Shown: piece after piece, positions 42,178 through 51,402 of the stretch
Position numbering within the stretch: the stretch's first letter is position 1
Layout of the letters: every line of letters begins with the position of its first letter
DNA from: an uncultured Pedobacter sp.
GTDB taxonomy: Bacteria; Bacteroidota; Bacteroidia; Sphingobacteriales; Sphingobacteriaceae
Length of the DNA stretch: 64,000 bases
Assembly: GCF_913776295.1 (NCBI RefSeq)
Contig: NZ_CAJYOJ010000088.1
Location: forward strand, 1-64,000
Reading direction: 5' to 3'
The notes under the pieces: model-generated
What the model saw: only the letters and a program-made list of their open reading frames with translations
The model's database searches: none
What the model was told of the DNA's origin: nothing
Made by a program: the position numbers and the translations under genes

Positions 42178-42288
42178 CGTCATCTCAACCGAAGCATCGC
42201 GGAGTGCAGAGATCTATCCCAATGCAGATCTGGCTTCGCGGCGTACTTACTTGGTTCTCGGCTTTGTAGAATTCGGCTTTGTGTGACG
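42178..42288. repeat. GTCAT-type palindromic repeat, copy 3
   Basis: CGTCATCTCAACCGAAGC at the left, AGAGATCT..AGATCT in the middle and GTGTGACG at the right. It is located just 3' of glyS, before its terminator. The inner GC stem of copy 2 is missing. Confidence 0.65.
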
Positions 42289-42299
42289 AATTAATACTT

Positions 42300-43943
42300 T
42301 TAAGCCAACAATGCTTTCCAACTGGTAGCCTTGCCAATAATACCAGTTAAATCGGCAATGGCCACACGTTCCTGCTCCATGCTATCGCGGTGGCGAATGG
42401 TAACCGTATTGTCTTCTAAACTCTGATGGTCAACCGTGATACAGAACGGCGTACCTACAGCATCCTGACGGCGGTAACGTTTACCAATCGCATCTTTCTC
42501 TTCATAAATACAGTTGAAATCGAATTTCAGCTCATTCATAATTTCACGGGCTTTTTCCGGTAAACCATCTTTTTTGGTTAGCGGGAAAATAGCCACTTTA
42601 TATGGTGCCAAAGCGGGGTGTAAACGCAATAAAGTTCGGCTGTCTTGCTTATCTTCAGTGCTTAAATTCTGCTCTTCAAATGCATTGATCATGGTTAACA
42701 AAAACATCCGGTCTAAACCGATAGAAGTTTCGATAACGTAAGGGACATAATTGCCGTAAGGTTTACCTTCCTCATTCAAATCGTTATCAAAATACTGCAT
42801 TTTTTTGCCGGAATATTCCTGGTGTTGTGTTAAATCGAAATCGGTACGGCTATGGATTCCTTCCACTTCTTTAAACCCGAATGGGAATTCGAATTCAATA
42901 TCGGTAGCGGCATTGGCATAGTGCGCCAGTTTAACGTGGTCGTGGTAACGGTATTTGTCTGGGTTTGTGCCTAAAGCCTTATGCCATTTCAACCGTGCTT
43001 CTTTCCAGTATTCGAACCATTTTTTGTCTTCACCCGGGCGAACAAAAAACTGCATCTCCATCTGCTCAAACTCACGCATACGCATAATAAACTGGCGGGC
43101 AATTACCTCATTTCTGAAAGCTTTACCAATCTGTGCAATACCGAAAGGAATTTTCATCCTGCCAGATTTTTGAACATTTAAAAAGTTAACAAAAATACCC
43201 TGAGCGGTTTCCGGACGAAGATAAACCTCATCACTACCTTCGGCCATGGCACCAAATTGTGTGCTAAACATCAGGTTAAACTGACGGACGTCAGTCCAGT
43301 TTGAAGTTTTTGAAATCGGGCAGATTACTTTGTAATTTACGATTAAATCTTTAAGCTGTGCTAAGTTTTCAGATTTAAGAGCAAGGTTCATTTCTACTTC
43401 AAGCGCCAAACCCTTTCTTACAAATTTCCAGCTGGCCTCGTCAACAAATGGATATTTTGTATTATCTAAAATCGTTTCCTCATCTTTAAAACCAGGGATC
43501 CAGGCCGCTTGTCCTTCGTCGCTTAAACTCAATATCTCCTGTTGAAACTCCTTAAATTTGGCTTTGTTTTCAGTACTGAAACTGGCTAATTCCGAATATA
43601 GTTCATCAATTTTATTTTCCAGTAACTGATCGGCACGGTAACGTTTTTGCGAATCTTTATTGTCAATCATCGGGTCGTTAAAGCCATCTACGTGTCCGCT
43701 GGCTTTCCAAACTTTAGGATGCATAAAAATTGCAGCATCAATTCCTACAATGTTTTCATGCATTTGCACCATGGCTTTCCACCAATAGGTTTTAATGTTG
43801 TTTTTTAATTCGGCACCCAATTGGCCATAATCGTAAACAGCGCTTAAGCCATCATATATTTCGCTGCTCTGGAACACAAAACCGTATTCTTTAGCGTGTG
43901 ATATTACATTTTTAAATTGTTCGTCGTTATTCTTTTGAGCCAT
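42300..43943 (-). CDS. glyS: glycine--tRNA ligase
   Basis: A 547-residue class II, single-chain (alpha2, eukaryote/archaeal-type) glycyl-tRNA synthetase. Motifs: SHAKEYGFVFQSSEIYDGLSAVYDYG at the start; HPKVWKASGHVDGFNDP (about 75-91); LRPETAQGIFVNF (about 242); FGIAQIGKAFRNEVIARQFIMRMREFEQMEMQFF (motif 2, about 270-303); motif 3 GNYVPYVIETSIGLDRMFL. The anticodon-binding domain begins about 450 (APYKVAIFPLTKKDGLPEKA). Somewhat longer than many bacterial homologues. A perfect -7 element ends 7 nt before ATG, predicting a leaderless mRNA. Confidence 0.96.
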   Translation of the reverse strand: MAQKNNDEQFKNVISHAKEYGFVFQSSEIYDGLSAVYDYGQLGAELKNNIKTYWWKAMVQMHENIVGIDAAIFMHPKVWKASGHVDGFNDPMIDNKDSQKRYRADQLLENKIDELYSELASFSTENKAKFKEFQQEILSLSDEGQAAWIPGFKDEETILDNTKYPFVDEASWKFVRKGLALEVEMNLALKSENLAQLKDLIVNYKVICPISKTSNWTDVRQFNLMFSTQFGAMAEGSDEVYLRPETAQGIFVNFLNVQKSGRMKIPFGIAQIGKAFRNEVIARQFIMRMREFEQMEMQFFVRPGEDKKWFEYWKEARLKWHKALGTNPDKYRYHDHVKLAHYANAATDIEFEFPFGFKEVEGIHSRTDFDLTQHQEYSGKKMQYFDNDLNEEGKPYGNYVPYVIETSIGLDRMFLLTMINAFEEQNLSTEDKQDSRTLLRLHPALAPYKVAIFPLTKKDGLPEKAREIMNELKFDFNCIYEEKDAIGKRYRRQDAVGTPFCITVDHQSLEDNTVTIRHRDSMEQERVAIADLTGIIGKATSWKALLA

Positions 43944-43950
43944 AATGCAG

Positions 43951-43958
43951 CAAAGATA
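43951..43958 (-). promoter_or_regulatory. glyS promoter -7 element (TATCTTTG)
   Basis: A perfect TAnnTTTG on the minus strand, ending only 7 nt before the glyS ATG. With a start about 4-6 nt downstream, the mRNA would have almost no leader. Confidence 0.65.
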
Positions 43959-44588
43959 ATAAAAAGGCGGAGGGTTTAAAGGTATAAGGTTGAAGGTTTT
44001 TGATCAACGCAAAGGCAATGCTATCTTTATGTTGGTTTAATAACTATCAGAATTCTTTCAGCATCTTTTCAAAGAATCGAATGCTTGGCCAATCAGCTTA
44101 TATTTTCTTAAATTACTTATATGGTTTAAAGGTTTAGGAAAGCAAGGTCAGTGCTAATCGGCTTCTGGTTTCCTGCTTTCCGCTTTACTTCGTTACACTC
44201 GTGCCCGCTGCAATCAGGTTTAGATGGCCAAAAATTAGCAACTATTAATGTTTTGAATCCGTTTAGCTTTATAGGCGCCTAAAGATTTATTCATTATCTA
44301 TGATAGAAAGGTATCGGATGCTTGGCCAATCAGCTTATATTTTCTTAAATTACTTATATGGTTTAAAGGTTTAGGAAAGCAAGGTCAGTCCTGATCGGTT
44401 TCAAACTCCCTGCTTTACGCTTTACTTCGTTAAACTCTTGCCTGCTGCAATCAGGAGATTTAGATGGCCAGAAAGTAGCTATATCAATGGTTCAAATCAT
44501 TAGCTCAGTAAGTATTTAAAAGGCCTGCTGGCGCCGTTAATCAATTTCGGCAATGAATTACCAAACATTAAACATTCTATTTTAACGT
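43959..44588. repeat. intergenic stretch with a 237-bp-spaced duplication
   Basis: ATGCTTGGCCAATCAGCTTA at 44081 and 44318 begins two copies whose first about 72 bases are identical. The copies then diverge but keep TTTAGATGGCCA near 44220 and 44459. They contain GGAAAGCAAGGTCAGT and GCTTTACTTCGTTA words related to the TTTCAGTCCCGC elements. No gene is supported. Confidence 0.8.
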
Positions 44589-44617
44589 TTGCATCTTCCA
44601 TTTTTTCCTACTTTTGA
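44589..44617 (+). promoter_or_regulatory. promoter of the glycerophosphodiesterase gene
   Basis: TTTG (44589-44592) and TACTTTTG (44610-44617) with 17 nt between. The -7 element ends 3 nt before the ATG at 44621, so a leaderless transcript is predicted. Confidence 0.7.
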
Positions 44618-44620
44618 ATC

Positions 44621-45541
44621 ATGAAATTCCATCATTTGTTATTCCTGGTTTTTGTTATCGTGTTTAACTCATGCAAACCAAAAGAGAAAAAACATCACTA
44701 TATTAAATTTAACAACCTTACAGAGTTGTATCAATTCTTAAAATGGACACCGGAGAACCGTTTTCCACTCATCAGTGCGCATCGAGGAGGCCCCATGCCC
44801 GGCTATCCGGAAAACTGTATCGAAACATTCGATCATGCCACTACTTATAATCCGGTTGTCATCGAATTCGATGTTGCTTATAGTAAAGATTCGGTCATGG
44901 TGATTATGCACGATGACCGGCTCGACCGTACCTCCACAGGAGAAGGACCGATTGGCGATTATACGTATGAGGAGCTCAAAGCCTTTAACCTGAAAGATGA
45001 TGAAGGCAAGGAAACAAAGTTTAAAATTCCAACTCTGGATAGTGTATTGAACTGGAGTAAAGGCAAGGTGCTATTGACCATTGATTTGAAGAAGGGCGTT
45101 TCTTATCCAAAAGTGATCGAAAAAGTAAGGCAGTATAAAGCAGAAAGCAACTCCATTATCATTACCTATACGGCAGATCAGGCAAAAGAGGTACATCAGT
45201 TGGCGCCGGAATTAATGATTTCTGCATCTGTTCAGAAAAAAGCAGAATTGAAACGCTTAAATAGTATGGGCATTCCGAATAACCGCATTGTAGCCTTTGT
45301 AGGCGTTTCGGCCCCAAGTAAAGAATTATATCAATACCTGCACAATAAAGGTATTACCACTATTTTAGGCACGATGGGGAATATTGATAAAAGCGCCATA
45401 GCCAGTCCGGCAAAAAATGTTTATTATCATATGGTTAATAACGGTGCAGATATATTATCTGGCGATAATTTACCACAGGCAGCAGAGGAGCTGGATAAAT
45501 TCAGGTACAATAAAAAAATAAGTTCAGTGCATATTAATTAA
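44621..45541 (+). CDS. glycerophosphodiester phosphodiesterase-family lipoprotein
   Basis: A 306-residue protein with a lipoprotein signal (VIVFNSCKPKE, Cys18). The GDPD TIM-barrel begins ISAHRGGPMPGYPENCIETFDHA, with His54, Arg55 and Glu64, and VMVIMHDDRLDRTSTGEG carries the second catalytic His. It should hydrolyse glycerophosphodiesters to glycerol-3-phosphate and an alcohol in the periplasm. The promoter is right against the start codon. It is not part of the gld cluster, being separated by a repeat. Confidence 0.92.
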   Translation: MKFHHLLFLVFVIVFNSCKPKEKKHHYIKFNNLTELYQFLKWTPENRFPLISAHRGGPMPGYPENCIETFDHATTYNPVVIEFDVAYSKDSVMVIMHDDRLDRTSTGEGPIGDYTYEELKAFNLKDDEGKETKFKIPTLDSVLNWSKGKVLLTIDLKKGVSYPKVIEKVRQYKAESNSIIITYTADQAKEVHQLAPELMISASVQKKAELKRLNSMGIPNNRIVAFVGVSAPSKELYQYLHNKGITTILGTMGNIDKSAIASPAKNVYYHMVNNGADILSGDNLPQAAEELDKFRYNKKISSVHIN

Positions 45542-45548
45542 CATGTTT

Positions 45549-45635
45549 GTCATTGCGAAACACGAAGCAATCTTAAAGCGTTTGCAGTAGACTATAGTCG
45601 CAGGAGTTCCTCGCGCCACGCAACGACCCTGATCC
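45549..45635. repeat. CATTGCG-type repeat, copy 2 (degenerate)
   Basis: GTCATTGCGAAACACGAAGC then AATCTTAAAGC, matching the left arm of the copy at 7004-7118. The right half is different (GCGCCACGCAACGACCC), so the palindrome is incomplete. Confidence 0.6.
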
Positions 45636-45688
45636 TAAACGTTACCTTTGCGAAAGGCTTTGTATTCTTTGCGGTTAAACATATAGAT

Positions 45689-46396
45689 ATGAGTATTTCA
45701 GTAAAAAATCTTTCTAAACATTACGATAAGCAAAAAGCAGTGGATGCCATTAGTTTTGAAGCTAAACCGGGTCGCATCCTTGGTTTTTTGGGACCGAACG
45801 GCGCGGGCAAATCCACTACCATGCGTATGCTTACCGGCTATCTGATACCTACCTCAGGTGAAGCTGAAATAGCAAGTAAAAGTATTCTTTCTGACGCCAT
45901 TGAAGCAAAGAAGCATATTGGTTATCTTCCCGAGAATACCCCCCTTTATGCTGATATGTATGTGAAGGAATTTTTAAGTTTTGTAGGGCAAACCTATCAG
46001 ATTGTCAATTTACCTGCGCGGATTGATGAAGTGGTGAAAATGGTGGGTTTAACTCCAGAGCAGCATAAAAAGATCGGTATGTTATCTAAAGGCTATCGCC
46101 AAAGGGTAGGTTTGGCGCAGGCGATCATCCATAATCCAGAGGTTTTGATATTAGATGAACCTACTGCTGGACTTGATCCGAACCAACTGGTCGATATCAG
46201 GCAGCTCATCAAAACATTGGGCGTGGCTAAAACGGTTGTTATTTCTACCCACATTATGCAGGAGGTTGAAGCTATTTGTGATGATATCATTATTATTAAC
46301 CGAGGTAAAATTGTAGCAAACGATTCGCTGGAAGGGCTCAAAAAAGTGTATCAGCATCAATCATTAGAAGATATTTTCAGAAAACTTACCGCTTAA
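45689..46396 (+). CDS. gldA: ABC transporter ATPase, GldA-type
   Basis: A 235-residue ATP-binding subunit. Walker A GPNGAGKS (35-42), Q-loop region YLPENTPLYADMYV, signature SKGYRQRVGLAQA (about 132-144) in place of LSGGQ, Walker B VLILDEPTAGLD, and the H-loop STHIM. The partner membrane proteins GldF and GldG follow at 47016 and 47741, as expected of the gliding-associated ABC transporter GldAFG. It is shorter than my recollection of flavobacterial GldA (about 300), lacking a C-terminal extension. Whether this organism glides cannot be judged; the family also supports surface functions. Confidence 0.88.
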   Translation: MSISVKNLSKHYDKQKAVDAISFEAKPGRILGFLGPNGAGKSTTMRMLTGYLIPTSGEAEIASKSILSDAIEAKKHIGYLPENTPLYADMYVKEFLSFVGQTYQIVNLPARIDEVVKMVGLTPEQHKKIGMLSKGYRQRVGLAQAIIHNPEVLILDEPTAGLDPNQLVDIRQLIKTLGVAKTVVISTHIMQEVEAICDDIIIINRGKIVANDSLEGLKKVYQHQSLEDIFRKLTA

Positions 46397-46400
46397 ATTC

Positions 46401-46937
46401 ATGCGTAGCATCAAAATTGTTCTTATCGCTTTTTTACTTTCAAGTCCTGCAGTTTTAAAAGCTCAGAATAGCGCCAGTATTGGTATTGCGTCAGAAATAG
46501 GTTTACCATCAGGCAATTTCTCCAGCCTGTCGGGAATCGGCCTGGGCGCTTCAGTAAAGGCAGATCTTCCGGTTGCAGGAAATTTCGCAATCACTTTAAA
46601 TGCAGGTTTTATGAACTTTTTCGGCAAAAGAAATCAATTGTTTAATGTACAGGATTTAACCTATATGCCGGCAAAAGCCGGGTTGAAATACCAATTGGGC
46701 GAAAGCTTTTATGCCGAAGGTCAATTGGGAACCGCTATACCTTTTAATAAGCAACAAAAAACCTTGTTCGTTTGGTCGCCGGGTATTGGAAACCAGTTTA
46801 AATTATATGGCGGAAATAAACTCGATCTTGGAATCAGATATGAAGGCTGGACAGGTAAAAACAATATCATCAGCATTAATAAATCCAATACCAAAGGATT
46901 TGTTGGGATTAGGTTTGCCTATGTTTTTGGCTTTTAA
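46401..46937 (+). CDS. outer-membrane beta-barrel-like protein inside the gld cluster
   Basis: A 178-residue protein with signal peptide 1-21 (ending LKAQ). The mature part has about eight short amphipathic strands with turn glycines (SIGIASEIGLPSG, then LGASVKADLPVAGNFAITLNAG), and it ends FVGIRFAYVFGF, a C-terminal aromatic typical of outer-membrane barrels. It begins 4 nt after gldA and precedes gldF in the same direction, so it is co-transcribed with the ABC genes. I do not recognise it as a named Gld protein; a role in gliding or surface assembly is inference. Confidence 0.8.
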   Translation: MRSIKIVLIAFLLSSPAVLKAQNSASIGIASEIGLPSGNFSSLSGIGLGASVKADLPVAGNFAITLNAGFMNFFGKRNQLFNVQDLTYMPAKAGLKYQLGESFYAEGQLGTAIPFNKQQKTLFVWSPGIGNQFKLYGGNKLDLGIRYEGWTGKNNIISINKSNTKGFVGIRFAYVFGF

Positions 46938-47015
46938 TTTTTAAGTAGCGCTGTAATGCTAAGCCGGGTAAAGCAAAGAAAAAATATTTCTTAACTTCGG
47001 CATTTAAATTTAACT

Positions 47016-47741
47016 ATGTACGCAGTTTTTAAACGCGAGTTACTCAGTTTCTTAAGTTCGATGGTGGCTTATATTACCATTGGTATTTTTCTGTTGGTTT
47101 CCGGCCTCTTACTTTGGTTTTTTCCTGATACCTCTATTCTTGATTACGGTTATGCAGAACTCGATGGCTTTTTCAGTTTAGTACCCTATCTTTTTATGTT
47201 CCTTATTCCAGCCATTACGATGCGCGCTTTTGCTGAAGAAAGGAGAGAAGGCACTTTCGAACTTTTAATTACCCGGCCCATACAAATCTGGCAGATCGTT
47301 ATGGCAAAGTATTTAGCGAGTTTGGTTCTGGTCTTATTTGCCCTGATCCCAACCATAATTTATTATTATAGTATTTCGAAACTGGGGTTTCCGGAAGGAA
47401 ATATCGATTCAGGATCAGTTATTGGCTCCTATATCGGATTGTTTTTATTGGGTGCTGCCTTTACCTCTATGGGTATTTTCTCATCAGCATTGACTAAAAA
47501 CCAGATAATTGCTTTTGTAATTAGTGCTGCCTTGTGTGCATTCGCTTTTTTAGGCTTCGATTATAGCAGCCAGATAGCGGCACTTCAAAGTATCGAAAAC
47601 CCCATTCATAACCTAGGGATCAATCAACATTATATCTCCATCAGCCGTGGAGTGTTAGACACCAGAGATCTGATTTATTTTATGTCGTTTTCCGTGTTAT
47701 TTTTATTGCTCACCAACTTAATCATAGGAGGGAAACGATAA
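47016..47741 (+). CDS. gldF: GldF-type ABC permease
   Basis: A 241-residue inner-membrane permease with six hydrophobic helices. The family signature AITMRAFAEERREGTFELLITRPIQIWQIVMAKY lies at about 66-99, the coupling-helix region. The last codon overlaps the ATG of gldG by one base (ATAATGA-like junction), showing translational coupling. A variant -7 octamer TAACTTCG (46992-46999) lies just upstream, so gldFG may also have their own promoter. Confidence 0.92.
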   Translation: MYAVFKRELLSFLSSMVAYITIGIFLLVSGLLLWFFPDTSILDYGYAELDGFFSLVPYLFMFLIPAITMRAFAEERREGTFELLITRPIQIWQIVMAKYLASLVLVLFALIPTIIYYYSISKLGFPEGNIDSGSVIGSYIGLFLLGAAFTSMGIFSSALTKNQIIAFVISAALCAFAFLGFDYSSQIAALQSIENPIHNLGINQHYISISRGVLDTRDLIYFMSFSVLFLLLTNLIIGGKR

Positions 47742-49426
47742 TGAAACTGAAGCATAAATGGATTAATTTCTTCATCTTAATCGCATCGCTGGTTGTTTTA
47801 AACGTTTTAGGTCAGTATGCTTTTTATCGTTTTGATTTTACAGCCGATAAACGTTTTACACTGAGCGACAAAACAAAAAACTTGCTACAGCAAAATAAAA
47901 AACCGGTAATAATCACCGTATTCTTAGCTGGCGAATTGCCGCCAGCGTTTAAACGCCTGCAAGCTGCAGTGTCTGATATTTTATCTGATTACCAGGCTTA
48001 TGCTAAAACAGATGTCAAGGTCGTTTTTGTAGATCCTTTGGCCGGACTTAATCAGGCCGATCAGGATACGGTGATCAACAATTTGTATGAAAGAGGCATA
48101 GAAGCTACCAATTTAAGCGTTAAAACAGAAAGTGGGTTAACGCAGAAGCTTGTATTCCCGATGGCCATGATGGAAAGCGGAGGCAAGGAGTTCCCCATTA
48201 AACTTTTTCAGAATTTAGATACCCGGGGAAATTATGAAGACAATATCAACCGTGCAATTGAAAATCTGGAGTATATATTTACTTTAGGTTTAAAGAAAGT
48301 AATTTCGGATGATAGCCCAAGGATCGGTTTCTCGGAGTCAAATGGCGAACTTTCTGATCTGCAATTGGCTGATGCCATACATACCTTATCTAATAGTTAT
48401 CTGGTTGGCCGTATTGATTTGAACAGTATTGATAAAGCAGGGCTGGATAAATTGAAAATGCTCATCATAGCCAAGCCCAGAAAACCTTTTACTGAAGCCG
48501 AAAAATATAAAATCAATTATTTCGTCATGAACGGCGGGCGGGTATTGTGGAGTATTGATCAGGTAAATGCCGAATTGGATAGCCTGCGCAGTAAAAGCGG
48601 GCAAATGGCCCTTAACTATAACTTGAATCTTGATGATATGTTATTTATGTATGGCGCAAGGGTTAATTATAATATTATTGCTGATCCCGCAAACAGTGCC
48701 GAAATTCCGGTTTCAACAGGAGTTGTAGGCGGACAAAACCAGATGCAGCTGGTCCCCTGGATTTATTACCCGATTTTATTGCCCGATACCGCTGAAAGTG
48801 TGGTGAAAAAGCTGGACGGTATAAAATCTGAATTTCCGAGTACAGTAGATACCATTGGAGTTAAGGGTATAAAAAAGTCGTATATTTTAAACACTTCTCC
48901 ATTCAATAAAGTGTATAGCCTGCCAAAGCTGTTCAGCTTGCAAATGTTAAGCGAACAGCTTGATCCACGTTCTTTTCAAAGTAAACCGCAGCATGTTGGT
49001 TTGATGTTGGAAGGTAACTTTCCATCGGTTTTTGCCGGCCGACCCTTACCAGTTGCCATTACGCAGCCCTATACTATGGCAAACACCAGCAAACCGGCTA
49101 AAATGATCGTGATAGGTGATGGGGATATTTTTAAAAACCAGGTGTCGGAGCAAAACGGAACGCCCTTTCCATTAGGTTTTGACCGCTACTCGCAGCGTAC
49201 TTTTGGCAATAAAGCCTTATTGCTCAATATTGTTGATTATTTTACGGATAACGACAACTTAATTGAGCTGCGGAATAAAGAAATAAAAATTAGATTGCTG
49301 GATAAAGCTAAAATCAGGCTCGAAAAAACAAAATGGCAATTTATAAATGTGGTGGCGCCCTTGCTATTGTTAATATTCTTTGCGATTTTTCAACATTATT
49401 ACCGCAAATACAAGTACGCTAAATAA
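47741..49426 (+). CDS. gldG: GldG-type gliding-associated transporter component
   Basis: A 561-residue inner-membrane protein: N-terminal transmembrane helix (about 10-30), a long periplasmic domain of the ABC-type auxiliary (IFT-like) fold with FDFTADKRFTLSDKTKNLL (about 30-48), and a C-terminal helix (about 535-553) ending in the basic tail HYYRKYKYAK. GldG acts with GldA and GldF. The domain with LDTRGNYEDNINRAIENLEY and MVIGDGDIFKNQ is typical. It overlaps gldF by one base and is followed by dnaN after 33 nt. Confidence 0.92.
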   Translation: MKLKHKWINFFILIASLVVLNVLGQYAFYRFDFTADKRFTLSDKTKNLLQQNKKPVIITVFLAGELPPAFKRLQAAVSDILSDYQAYAKTDVKVVFVDPLAGLNQADQDTVINNLYERGIEATNLSVKTESGLTQKLVFPMAMMESGGKEFPIKLFQNLDTRGNYEDNINRAIENLEYIFTLGLKKVISDDSPRIGFSESNGELSDLQLADAIHTLSNSYLVGRIDLNSIDKAGLDKLKMLIIAKPRKPFTEAEKYKINYFVMNGGRVLWSIDQVNAELDSLRSKSGQMALNYNLNLDDMLFMYGARVNYNIIADPANSAEIPVSTGVVGGQNQMQLVPWIYYPILLPDTAESVVKKLDGIKSEFPSTVDTIGVKGIKKSYILNTSPFNKVYSLPKLFSLQMLSEQLDPRSFQSKPQHVGLMLEGNFPSVFAGRPLPVAITQPYTMANTSKPAKMIVIGDGDIFKNQVSEQNGTPFPLGFDRYSQRTFGNKALLLNIVDYFTDNDNLIELRNKEIKIRLLDKAKIRLEKTKWQFINVVAPLLLLIFFAIFQHYYRKYKYAK

Positions 49427-49432
49427 TTTTTA

Positions 49433-49440
49433 TATTTTTG
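49433..49440 (+). promoter_or_regulatory. dnaN promoter -7 element (TATTTTTG)
   Basis: A perfect TAnnTTTG ending 19 nt before the dnaN ATG, inside the gldG-dnaN gap. dnaN can thus be expressed apart from the gld genes. Confidence 0.55.
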
Positions 49441-49459
49441 AAGAACACTAAATAATATC

Positions 49460-50584
49460 ATGAGATTTATTGTATCCACATCAACGCTGTTAAAACACTT
49501 ACAAACCGTAAATGGTGCATCAAGCAGCAGTACGGTTTTGCCTATATTAGAAAATTTTCTTTTCGAAATTAAAGATGGAAACTTAACGATCTCTGCTACC
49601 GATCTGCAAACCAGCATGACAACCGCTTTAGCGGTAGAATCAAAGGAAGAGGGTAAAGTGGCTGTTCCATCTAAAATTTTACTAGATACGCTTAAAACAT
49701 TGCCAGATCAACCGATTGCATTTAATATCGATGATAGTACCTTTGCCATTGAAATTAGTGCCGGTGATGGTAAATATAAACTGAGTGGCGAAAATGGCGA
49801 TGATTTCCCGAAGATCCCTGTAGTAGAAAACGCATCTTCTGTAAATTTACCGGCCTCCGTTTTAACCGAAGCCATTACCAAAACTATTTTTGCGGTAAGC
49901 AATGATGAACTACGCCCGGCGATGACAGGTGTGTTTTGTCAATTATCTCCTCAGCACATCACTTTTGTAGCTACCGATGCGCATAAATTGGTAAGATACC
50001 GCCGTATGGATAGCAAAGCTGATAAAGCTACCTCATTTATTCTTCCGAAAAAAGCTTTAACACTGTTAAAAGCTGCCTTGCCTTCAACTGATATTAATGT
50101 GTCAGTTGATTATAACGCCACCAGCGCTTTCTTCAAGTTCGAAAATATCAACTTAGTGTGTCGTTTAATAGACGAACGTTATCCTGATTATGAGGCAGTT
50201 ATTCCAACCAATAATCCTAATAAGCTAATTATTGACAGAGGTTTGTTTTTAAATACCCTTCGCAGGGTTGTCATTTTTGCAAACAAGACCACACACCAGG
50301 TGAGGTTAAAAATCAGCGGAAGCGAATTAAATATCTCTTCTGAAGATTTGGATTTTGCTAACGAGGCACACGAGCGTTTAAGTTGCCAATATGATGGAGA
50401 AGACCTTGAAATAGGCTTTAATGCACGTTTTTTAATTGAAATGTTAAGTAACTTAAGCGGTGATGAAGTTACTTTAGAACTTTCTACACCAAACAGGGCA
50501 GGGCTTTTAATTCCACAAACCAATGATGAAAATGAAGATGTTTTGATGTTGGTGATGCCTGTGATGTTAAACAATAGTTATTAA
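49460..50584 (+). CDS. dnaN: DNA polymerase III beta subunit (sliding clamp)
   Basis: A 374-residue clamp that holds the polymerase on DNA and dimerises into a ring. Three repeated clamp domains of about 120 residues are apparent: first MRFIVSTSTLLKHLQTVNGASS; second from about 128 with ELRPAMTGVFCQL and FVATDAHKLVRYRR (about 155-185); third ending with the hydrophobic pocket motif VLMLVMPVMLNNSY. The C-terminal VMPVML is the conserved partner-binding cleft region. The gene ends with a strong terminator. It is not beside dnaA here, unlike in many phyla. Confidence 0.96.
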   Translation: MRFIVSTSTLLKHLQTVNGASSSSTVLPILENFLFEIKDGNLTISATDLQTSMTTALAVESKEEGKVAVPSKILLDTLKTLPDQPIAFNIDDSTFAIEISAGDGKYKLSGENGDDFPKIPVVENASSVNLPASVLTEAITKTIFAVSNDELRPAMTGVFCQLSPQHITFVATDAHKLVRYRRMDSKADKATSFILPKKALTLLKAALPSTDINVSVDYNATSAFFKFENINLVCRLIDERYPDYEAVIPTNNPNKLIIDRGLFLNTLRRVVIFANKTTHQVRLKISGSELNISSEDLDFANEAHERLSCQYDGEDLEIGFNARFLIEMLSNLSGDEVTLELSTPNRAGLLIPQTNDENEDVLMLVMPVMLNNSY

Positions 50585-50615
50585 CAAAAACTGTTTATTA
50601 TTTTTAATATAAACG

Positions 50616-50645
50616 TGGCTTGGTTTTTGACCAAGCCATTTTTGT
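50616..50645 (+). terminator. dnaN terminator
   Basis: TGGCTTGGT (50616-50624) and ACCAAGCCA (50630-50638) with a 5-nt loop, followed by TTTTTG. Confidence 0.9.
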
Positions 50646-50668
50646 TTTAAATCAACCAGGATGAATCA

Positions 50669-51346
50669 ATGAAAATCTATAGCCAACGCTCTACATTACT
50701 GATTTTGCTCATTGCAGTATTTGGTATAAGTTTATCATCATGTAAAAAAAATAACCCTGATGAGGTAGTAAAGGGACAGGCCAAGTTGAAAGTGGTCAAT
50801 GCTTCAGCGGCCGATGTACATCAGGATTTTTATCTGGATAATGAAAAACTAACCACTTCGGCTCTGGCTTTTGGCGAAACAAGTGAATATGTTAAAATTC
50901 CTTCAGGTAATAGAAGTGTTTCTTATACAGGAACGAATAATAAGGGGACAGATACCTCGTTAAACTTTACACCATCTATCACATACACTGCTTTTTTAGT
51001 GACCAATAAAAAAGGTGAACTGGAAATTGCTAATTACGAAGATAATCTGAGCAATACAGAATCGGCCAAGGCAAAGATTAAACTGATTAATCTTACCCCC
51101 ACTTTTACAACAGGTTTAAATGTGATGGTACAGGACGGTATACAATTTGTTAATGGCCTCGCTTTTAAAGAAGCCTCAAATTATTTTACGGTTGATACAG
51201 GTGTAAATTTAAAGTATTCTGTAGTAGGTTCAGGCAGTATCAAAACCATTGATGCCAAAAGTTTGCAGGGAGGTAAAATTTATACCATTTGGTTTAGTGG
51301 TGCTACCGCCGCAACTTTGACTGCACATATCATTACCGATAATTAA
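50669..51346 (+). CDS. DUF4397-domain lipoprotein
   Basis: A 225-residue surface or periplasmic lipoprotein: signal peptide with the lipobox ISLSSCKKN (Cys25), then two DUF4397-like immunoglobulin-fold repeats (GQAKLKVVNASAADVHQDFYLDNEKL and SAKAKIKLINLTPTFTTGLNVMV). The protein resembles its neighbour at 51403 in plan and in order, so the pair arose by duplication. Function unknown; such proteins are common in Pedobacter-like genomes. Confidence 0.85.
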   Translation: MKIYSQRSTLLILLIAVFGISLSSCKKNNPDEVVKGQAKLKVVNASAADVHQDFYLDNEKLTTSALAFGETSEYVKIPSGNRSVSYTGTNNKGTDTSLNFTPSITYTAFLVTNKKGELEIANYEDNLSNTESAKAKIKLINLTPTFTTGLNVMVQDGIQFVNGLAFKEASNYFTVDTGVNLKYSVVGSGSIKTIDAKSLQGGKIYTIWFSGATAATLTAHIITDN

Positions 51347-51402
51347 TTTCACTGTTTTTGCGCTTTCTGCTATCTTTACGTTTTATTAGCATTGGTAATT
51401 AT

